From contig DLMW01000004.1 of assembly GCA_002478245.1 (NCBI GenBank), positions 16,782-22,440 on the forward strand: 5,659 nucleotides of DNA, given 5' to 3'. This stretch comes from a bacterium UBP18_UBA7526. Its GTDB lineage: Bacteria; UBP18; UBA7526. The notes below the pieces were generated by a model. It was not told the origin of the DNA, did no database searches, and saw nothing but the letters and a program-made list of their open reading frames with translations. Of the stretch, positions 1-3,777 are shown in pieces; the first letter of the stretch is position 1; each line of letters starts with the position of its first letter. The translations under genes and the position numbers were made by a program.

Positions 1-961
1 ACTCGCAGATATACTTAAAGCCTACCGGAGTCTTATAGATCTTTCTCTTATGCTTCTCTGCTATCTTATCCAATAAAGAAGTAGTGGAGACGGTCTTCAC
101 TATCCCCCCTGACCATCCCCTACTCTCAATGAGATGAAGGGTAAGTAAGGAAAGGACCTGATGGGGATTGACGAAATTCCCTTCACTATCCATCACTCCC
201 AGCCGGTCCCCATCCCCATCCGTAGCCAGCCCCACATCCGCCCCCTCTTCTCTTATCCTGTCTCTCAAGGCCCCTAAGTTCTGGATAATGGGCTCGGGGT
301 TCACGCCACCGAAGGAGGGATTCTCCTCTTCCCGGATGGTGATAACCTGACATCTCCCTCCTTCTAAGACCCGAGCAATATAATCCTTCCCTGCACCATG
401 CATGGAGTCAACAATCACCTTAAGGGGTGCCTCCTTTATGGCCTCTAAATTTACAAAAGACTTCAGGAACTGGAGGTAGGGAGGGGTAAGATCTATGATC
501 TGGATGAGTCCTTTCTTCCTTGCCTCCTCAAAATCCATCTCCTTCGGTTTATTCTTATATAAGAGACTTGCGATCTTCTCAGTTGTTGCCTCATCCACAC
601 TCCCCCCATACTCTCCCTTAAACTTTATTCCATTGTACTTAAAGGGGTTGTGGCTGGCGGTAATCATTACTCCCCCAGCTGCTCTTCTATCCTTTATGGC
701 AAGGCAGACGCAGGGGATAGGCTGGATGCGATCGCTCAAAATAATCCTTATCCCATTCCCGGCCAGGATAGAGGCCACCAGACGGGCATACTCTTGGGAT
801 AGGAAGCGGGCATCATAGCCTATAACGATCTCCCTTTCCCTGATCTTCTCTTTTTTAAGATAATCGGCCAGGGCCTGAGAGACGATCTTGACATTCTCAA
901 AGGTGAAGTCCTCTGAGATCACCCCCCTCCAGCCATCCGTACCAAACTCAATCTTCTTCAT
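1..961 (-). CDS. manB: Phosphomannomutase/phosphoglucomutase, C-terminus beyond window
   Basis: An alpha-D-phosphohexomutase that interconverts hexose-6-phosphate and hexose-1-phosphate in the cytoplasm. The reading frame is open from the ATG at 959-961 to the left edge, giving 320 residues of a family usually about 450-470 long. Visible motifs are the N-terminal FGTDGWRG (residues 6-13), the catalytic phosphoserine loop TASHNP (101-106, Ser103), the magnesium loop DGDGDR (248-253) and TPVGFK of domain 3 (311-316). The later part of domain 3 and the C-terminal phosphate-binding domain are off the window. The start is supported by a GAGGAGG Shine-Dalgarno and by motif spacing. It follows a mannose-1-phosphate guanylyltransferase gene, which favours mannose-6-phosphate as substrate, but these enzymes often accept glucose too, so the symbol is provisional. 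No frameshift or missing catalytic residue is seen. Confidence 0.93.
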   Translation of the reverse strand, partial: MKKIEFGTDGWRGVISEDFTFENVKIVSQALADYLKKEKIREREIVIGYDARFLSQEYARLVASILAGNGIRIILSDRIQPIPCVCLAIKDRRAAGGVMITASHNPFKYNGIKFKGEYGGSVDEATTEKIASLLYKNKPKEMDFEEARKKGLIQIIDLTPPYLQFLKSFVNLEAIKEAPLKVIVDSMHGAGKDYIARVLEGGRCQVITIREEENPSFGGVNPEPIIQNLGALRDRIREEGADVGLATDGDGDRLGVMDSEGNFVNPHQVLSLLTLHLIESRGWSGGIVKTVSTTSLLDKIAEKHKRKIYKTPVGFKYICE

Positions 962-964
962 CGC

Positions 965-999
965 TTACCCCCTCCTCATCTTCTTCGCTGTTTACCCCG
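965..999. repeat. Intergenic repeat element, copy A
   Basis: This 35-base stretch matches 2151-2188 at 32 of 35 positions, apart from a 3-base insertion (ggc) in the other copy. Shared blocks on the plus strand are ttaccc, ctcctca, cttcttc and gctgtt-accccg. It ends three bases from the start codon of the mutase gene. The family is not one I recognise. Confidence 0.75.
968..977 (-). promoter_or_regulatory. Ribosome binding site of the mutase gene, inside a repeat
   Basis: The minus strand reads GAGGAGGGGG, with AGGAGG nine bases before the ATG at 959-961. The site lies wholly within the repeat copy at 965-999, so the repeat appears to supply the translation start signal of this gene. Confidence 0.7.
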
Positions 1000-1039
1000 C
1001 CCGGCACGCAGGAGCGGGGTTTACCGTCACCCGTAAACC
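994..1039. repeat. Two overlapping inverted repeats between the guanylyltransferase and mutase genes
   Basis: One pair of perfect 7-base arms is ACCCCGC at 994-1000 with GCGGGGT at 1014-1020 (13-base loop). A second pair is GGTTTAC at 1018-1024 with GTAAACC at 1033-1039 (8-base loop). They share positions 1018-1020, so in RNA only one can form fully. The second starts directly after the TAA stop (1040-1042) of the upstream gene. Neither is followed by a T run on the minus strand, so this is not a standard intrinsic terminator. The 9-mer ccgtaaacc at 1031-1039 also occurs at 1619-1627 in the heptamer array. Confidence 0.55.
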
Positions 1040-2119
1040 TTACTCAAGATACTTCTTCAATTTCTTATTCTTTCCTATTCTATGGACCAGTTCCTTCACT
1101 TCCTGAGCCCTGTCTTTGGGGCAGATTAGAGTAGCATCCTCTGTTGAGATGACCATTAAGTCTTTTATACCAATGGTTCCCACCATCCCTTTGTCTGAGA
1201 GGATGATAGAATCTTTAGTGTCTATTGAGCAGATTTCGCCTCTGGTGACATTCCCTTCTCTATCTTTGGGTAGGATCCTTTCCAGGGCCTGCCAGTTCCC
1301 CACATCATCCCACAGGTAATCTGCTCTTACTACTAAGGCATTCTTCGCCTTCTCCATTATACCATAATCTATGGATATTTTATCCAATTTTCTGTAGATT
1401 TTTTCAATCACGCTTCTCTCTCTTTTAGTGCCTAAAGCCTTCTGAATCTCTAAAAGTCCTTCATATAATTTAGGCATATCTTCTCTCATCGCCTCCAGAA
1501 TAATAGAAGTCCTCCAGACAAACATCCCACTATTCCAAAGATATCTTCCACTCTTCATAAACCTTAATGCTTCTTTTCTATCCGGCTTCTCTATAAACCC
1601 CTTTACCTCATAAACCGACCGTAAACCGTGAACCGTGAACCGTGAACCAATTTCAATATATCCATACCCCGTCTCTGGCCGGGTGGGCTTGACTCCCATA
1701 GTCACTAAGTTATCCGTATCTTGGGCAGCCTTGATGGCTACTTTTAAGGTCTCCAAGAACTTCTCTGGTTCACGGACTACGTGATCAGAAGGAAGAATAA
1801 TCATAACGCTATCTGGCTCTCTCTTCTCTACAAATATGGCTCCTAAGCCAACCGCAGCTGCCGTATCTCGACCAAAGGGCTCAGAAATAATATTCTCAAG
1901 CGGGATTTTAGGAAGTTCTTTTTTGATTCTTGCTCCCAATCCCTTTCGGGCAATAACGAGGATATCTTTTGGTTTAACCAAAGGGCTTATTCTCTTTACC
2001 GTCTCATAGATCATACTCCTCTTAGAGACAATGGGCGAAAGCTGTTTGGGGGTCTTAATCCTTGACTTGGGCCAGAACCTCTCCCCTCTTCCCCCAGCGA
2101 TAATGACTGCCTTAACCAT
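1040..2119 (-). CDS. manC: Mannose-1-phosphate guanylyltransferase
   Basis: Catalyses mannose-1-phosphate plus GTP to GDP-mannose plus pyrophosphate in the cytoplasm. The 359-residue product is the usual length of the single-domain enzyme, lacking the C-terminal isomerase of bifunctional forms. Motifs in order are the nucleotide-binding AGGRGERFWPKSR (residues 8-20) with PKQ (24-26), EPFGRDTAAAVG (80-91), LPSDH (109-113), ETGYGYIE (149-156), the sugar-site FIEKPD (175-180), WNSGMF (195-200), SIDYGIME (249-256) and WDDVGNW (270-276). The ATG at 2117-2119 puts the AGG signature at the expected N-terminal place and has a modest GAGGG Shine-Dalgarno (2124-2128) at a short 4-base spacing. Residues 158-167, between the ETGYGYIE and EKPD motifs, are encoded by a tandem heptamer array, probably in a tolerant surface loop. 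A mutase gene follows after 78 bases, which supports a GDP-mannose pathway pair. Confidence 0.95.
   Translation of the reverse strand: MVKAVIIAGGRGERFWPKSRIKTPKQLSPIVSKRSMIYETVKRISPLVKPKDILVIARKGLGARIKKELPKIPLENIISEPFGRDTAAAVGLGAIFVEKREPDSVMIILPSDHVVREPEKFLETLKVAIKAAQDTDNLVTMGVKPTRPETGYGYIEIGSRFTVHGLRSVYEVKGFIEKPDRKEALRFMKSGRYLWNSGMFVWRTSIILEAMREDMPKLYEGLLEIQKALGTKRERSVIEKIYRKLDKISIDYGIMEKAKNALVVRADYLWDDVGNWQALERILPKDREGNVTRGEICSIDTKDSIILSDKGMVGTIGIKDLMVISTEDATLICPKDRAQEVKELVHRIGKNKKLKKYLE
1619..1648 (-). repeat. Tandem heptamer array (TTCACGG type) inside the guanylyltransferase gene
   Basis: On the minus strand a GG dinucleotide is followed by three exact copies of TTCACGG and one TTTACGG, all contiguous. 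They encode residues 158-167 (GSRFTVHGLR) in frame. The flanking text reads as normal guanylyltransferase sequence on both sides (YIEIG before, VYEVKGFIEKPD after), so the array replaces or fills a variable loop without breaking the frame. Confidence 0.88.
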
Positions 2120-2141
2120 GCCACCCTCACTTCGTTCGGGA

Positions 2142-2155
2142 GTTAACAGTTTACC
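2142..2155. repeat. Short heptamer pair (GTTAACA, GTTTACC)
   Basis: Two adjacent related heptamers lie 22-36 bases upstream of the guanylyltransferase start. They fit a loose consensus GTT[TCA]AC shared with the arrays at 1619-1648 and with the words GTTTACC and GTTCACC in both intergenic repeat copies. Only two units are present, so the call is tentative. Confidence 0.4.
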
Positions 2156-2188
2156 CGCTCCTCACCTTCTTCGGCGCTGTTCACCCCG
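2151..2188. repeat. Intergenic repeat element, copy B
   Basis: Second copy of the element at 965-999, in the same orientation, with a 3-base insertion (2173-2175). It lies 31 bases upstream of the guanylyltransferase ATG. Its minus strand contains GGTGAGGAG, a Shine-Dalgarno-like run, but here too far from the start to serve; a separate GAGGG is nearer. Confidence 0.75.
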
Positions 2189-2274
2189 TGAGAGCTAAAA
2201 AGAAATTTCATATTTTATGGCAACGTTTCAATGGGAAGAAAGTTTTGGCTGGATATTGAGGCTGATTCACGGTA

Positions 2275-2382
2275 TCATTCGCCATTACTTGTAATTCTCT
2301 TTCCTTTCTGGCGAAACTCATAGAGGGCTAATTGATAGACTTCTAATTTCTCAAAATCAAACTTCTCTGTCCATCTTTTCAC
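2275..2382 (-). pseudogene. Truncated S23-type four-helix-bundle protein remnant
   Basis: A short frame from GTG (2380-2382) to TGA (2275-2277) encodes 35 residues. Residues 6-23 read EKFDFEKLEVYQLALYEF, which resembles the N-terminal helix of the S23 / four-helix-bundle family (23S rRNA intervening-sequence-type proteins, normally about 110-125 residues). After this the sequence departs from the family and stops. A one-base shift after the Phe23 codon would open another frame ending at 2208-2210 (including ARKERELQVMAND), but that tail does not look like S23, so both truncation and frameshift are possible. The frame continues directly from the transporter's stop codon (TGA at 2401-2403), 18 bases before the GTG. 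No good ribosome binding site is seen. Family assignment is from pattern memory. Confidence 0.5.
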
Positions 2383-2400
2383 CGTAAGCCCCACTTTACT

Positions 2401-2772
2401 TCAACTACGGGAAATCAAATAGACTCCCAGACAAATCACCAATGCCCCAATCCATCTGATGGGAGAAACTGTCTCCTGGGTAACGATTATTCCCCAGCGG
2501 GAGGCTAAAAGAACTAGAATATAGCCCACCGCTACCATGGGATAGACCTTGCTAACATCCAATCTAGATAATACTGCCAACCATAGGAGGGCGCTTAAGA
2601 CAAAGGAGACAAAGCCAAAGATGACATACCAGTTGCTAAAGACCTTAAGGAAGGTAGACCAGAGATGGGAGAAGTGAAAATAGACAATCCCCACCGTCCA
2701 CATCCCCTTCTTCAGCAATAACTGCCCAACCACTGCTAAGAATATAGAGGCAAAGAGCAAAACATAAGCCAT
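2401..2772 (-). CDS. Small four-helix DMT/EamA-type transporter, possibly lipid-linked sugar flippase subunit
   Basis: A 123-residue inner-membrane protein with four predicted helices at about residues 3-20, 48-70, 76-97 and 103-121, the size of one SMR/ArnE-like half transporter of the drug/metabolite superfamily. Helix 1 carries GQLLLKKGM (16-24) and helix 3 starts SKVYPMVAVGY (74-84), both typical of EamA/SMR relatives. The membrane glutamate used by EmrE for drug/proton exchange aligns with Ala13 here, which argues against a multidrug pump and for an ArnE/ArnF-like role in moving a lipid-linked sugar. Such subunits usually work as dimers; no second copy is visible. The ATG at 2770-2772 has a strong AAGGAGGG Shine-Dalgarno at 2778-2785. 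It follows the lipoprotein gene by 57 bases and lies near a GT-C-type membrane protein, which fits glycolipid work. The substrate is unknown. Confidence 0.8.
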   Translation of the reverse strand: MAYVLLFASIFLAVVGQLLLKKGMWTVGIVYFHFSHLWSTFLKVFSNWYVIFGFVSFVLSALLWLAVLSRLDVSKVYPMVAVGYILVLLASRWGIIVTQETVSPIRWIGALVICLGVYLISRS

Positions 2773-2777
2773 CTCAT

Positions 2778-2785
2778 CCCTCCTT
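2778..2785 (-). promoter_or_regulatory. Strong ribosome binding site of the small transporter gene
   Basis: The minus strand reads AAGGAGGG, five bases before the ATG at 2770-2772. It fixes the start of the transporter. Confidence 0.8.
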
Positions 2786-2787
2786 CA

Positions 2788-2821
2788 AACGCGAATATTC
2801 GCGAATTCTTTTATTCGCGTT
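2788..2821. repeat. GCGAATA-type palindromic element
   Basis: Perfect 10-base arms AACGCGAATA (2788-2797) and TATTCGCGTT (2812-2821) flank a 14-base loop. Nested in it are a perfect 14-base palindrome CGCGAATATTCGCG (2790-2803) and the 10-base palindrome ATTCGCGAAT (2797-2806), so several alternative foldings exist. It lies between the lipoprotein stop (2830-2832) and the transporter ribosome binding site. There is no T run after it on the minus strand, so it is not a standard terminator. It looks like a dispersed mobile or REP-like repeat. Confidence 0.7.
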
Positions 2822-2829
2822 GATGCGCG

Positions 2830-3666
2830 TCATAATTGAATGTCTATGAGTCGAACGGTAACCGAGCCTAACCTTGTTCCCCTGGCTTTCATTAAGACCG
2901 GTAGTTTCCTTTCATCGGCACTGAGATAGATAAGGCCTCTTCCCTTTTCCTCTTCCTCTTCTCTATCTATGCGCATTATAGAAACCGGCTCTATTATCCA
3001 GGCGAGAAAGGTTCCGGCGGGAACGGTAACCTTCTCCTTCCTCAATACCTTTATCTTCACTCTATAATTCTTATATCGCTCATTGGCATTAATGGTTAGA
3101 ATCTTCCCCTCTTCCAATTCCTGGGTCCTAATATAGTAAAAGGCGGATAACATATCCTGAGTATGGGGTAAAATCCTTACTTTTTTCTTATCAATCCTTA
3201 CTACCTTGCCCATTCTATCCTTAACCGGGTCATCATAGGTTGCCAATCGATTCCTCTGGTCATAGACCGTCAAGCGCTCATAAGTATGACGACCCATTAT
3301 GGTGTGCTCCTCATAACGATGGGTATATAATCTCTGGGCATCGAGATAGGACCTGATATTCCCCTCTGCCGGGCAGAAAAAGGAAAATAACTTGGCTGCC
3401 TTTATGGTTAGTAAGGGGCTATAGACCTCGTAGCCTTTATAGCTCATCTCCCTTACCTCCATACTCACCTTTCCCGCAGGAATAAACCAGAGCTTGACCA
3501 AGAAAGTTAATTTCTCTCCTCCCCTAAAGGCCGCAGTCCCCGGCCTGGTGAGGGGCTTTAACGCTCCTACCTCTGGTGCCTCAGGGGGAATAACCGCCTC
3601 CCTTCGTACACATCCGCCTACAACTAAAATACTCAGAATTAAAACAAAACCTAATATCCTTCTCAT
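2830..3666 (-). CDS. DUF3108 domain-containing lipoprotein
   Basis: A 278-residue exported protein. The N-terminus MRRILGFVLILSILVVGGC is a lipoprotein signal peptide with a lipobox VGGC and the lipidated Cys19; position +2 is Val, so there is no Asp inner-membrane retention signal and an outer-membrane location is likely. A proline-rich linker (about 26-43) precedes a DUF3108 domain at about 49-272. Typical family words are GEKLTF...FIPAGK (50-66), QDMLSAFYYIRT (170-181), VTVPAGTF (213-220) and DERKLPVLMKA (251-261). The family's biochemical role is not established; it is common in Gram-negative envelopes and often lies near glycan or sugar-nucleotide genes. The ATG at 3664-3666 is supported by GAGGAGGG at 3674-3681 and by the signal peptide. 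An acidic run EEEEE (236-240) is a small local oddity. Confidence 0.88.
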   Translation of the reverse strand: MRRILGFVLILSILVVGGCVRREAVIPPEAPEVGALKPLTRPGTAAFRGGEKLTFLVKLWFIPAGKVSMEVREMSYKGYEVYSPLLTIKAAKLFSFFCPAEGNIRSYLDAQRLYTHRYEEHTIMGRHTYERLTVYDQRNRLATYDDPVKDRMGKVVRIDKKKVRILPHTQDMLSAFYYIRTQELEEGKILTINANERYKNYRVKIKVLRKEKVTVPAGTFLAWIIEPVSIMRIDREEEEEKGRGLIYLSADERKLPVLMKARGTRLGSVTVRLIDIQL

Positions 3667-3673
3667 AAATGAT

Positions 3674-3681
3674 CCCTCCTC
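3674..3681 (-). promoter_or_regulatory. Ribosome binding site of the DUF3108 lipoprotein gene
   Basis: The minus strand reads GAGGAGGG, seven bases before the ATG at 3664-3666. It decides this start even though the frame is open upstream back to the stop codon at 3769-3771. Confidence 0.75.
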
Positions 3682-3705
3682 ACTATTTTCCAGAAGCCAT
3701 TTCCC

Positions 3706-3736
3706 TAAAGGAGTAAATCCTATTCTTCCTCCTTTA
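3706..3736. repeat. Short inverted repeat between the GT-C and lipoprotein genes
   Basis: Perfect 8-base arms TAAAGGAG (3706-3713) and CTCCTTTA (3729-3736) enclose a 15-base loop. It is AT-rich and lacks a following T run on the minus strand, so any role is unclear. The 102-base gap holding it has no stop codon in the frame of the flanking genes. Confidence 0.4.
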
Positions 3737-3756
3737 AAATCTTCTATTCTTTCATA

Positions 3757-3777
3757 ACCATCTACCGACTATGGACT
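3757..3777 (-). repeat. Heptamer array across the stop codon of the GT-C gene
   Basis: Three contiguous related heptamers on the minus strand, AGTCCAT, AGTCGGT and AGATGGT, cover the end of the membrane protein gene. The TAG stop (3769-3771) spans the junction of the first two units, so the array itself provides the stop. Units are less alike than in the other arrays, so support is moderate. Confidence 0.5.

Larger units (their letters stand above)
2120..2400. other. Intergenic region between transporter and guanylyltransferase genes
   Basis: This 281-base gap contains the S23-like remnant at its right side, an apparently unoccupied stretch at about 2191-2274, repeat copy B with the heptamer pair, and the weak guanylyltransferase ribosome binding site. 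I find no tRNA, convincing promoter or intrinsic terminator in it. Confidence 0.6.

Noticed and set aside
168..1319. Several open frames on the plus strand (168-350, 495-818, 888-1106, 1116-1319)
   Set aside because: They lie opposite well-supported minus-strand mutase and guanylyltransferase genes with catalytic motifs, and their translations have no recognisable domain.
1767..1775. A single GGTTCACGG word within the guanylyltransferase gene
   Set aside because: It encodes conserved-looking residues (VREPE region), is not tandem and is on the opposite strand to the array; probably chance.
2205..2245. Promoter-like words TTGAAA and TAAAAT on the minus strand upstream of the guanylyltransferase gene
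   Set aside because: They are separated by only eight bases, not the 16-18 needed for a sigma-70-type promoter, and no better pair was found.
2208..2382. S23-like remnant considered as an accessory protein (Avd) of a diversity-generating retroelement
   Set aside because: Avd proteins share the four-helix fold, but there is no reverse transcriptase or template/variable repeat pair in the window.
3706..3736. Inverted repeat TAAAGGAG/CTCCTTTA as an intrinsic terminator
   Set aside because: The stem is AT-rich and no T run follows on the transcribed strand.
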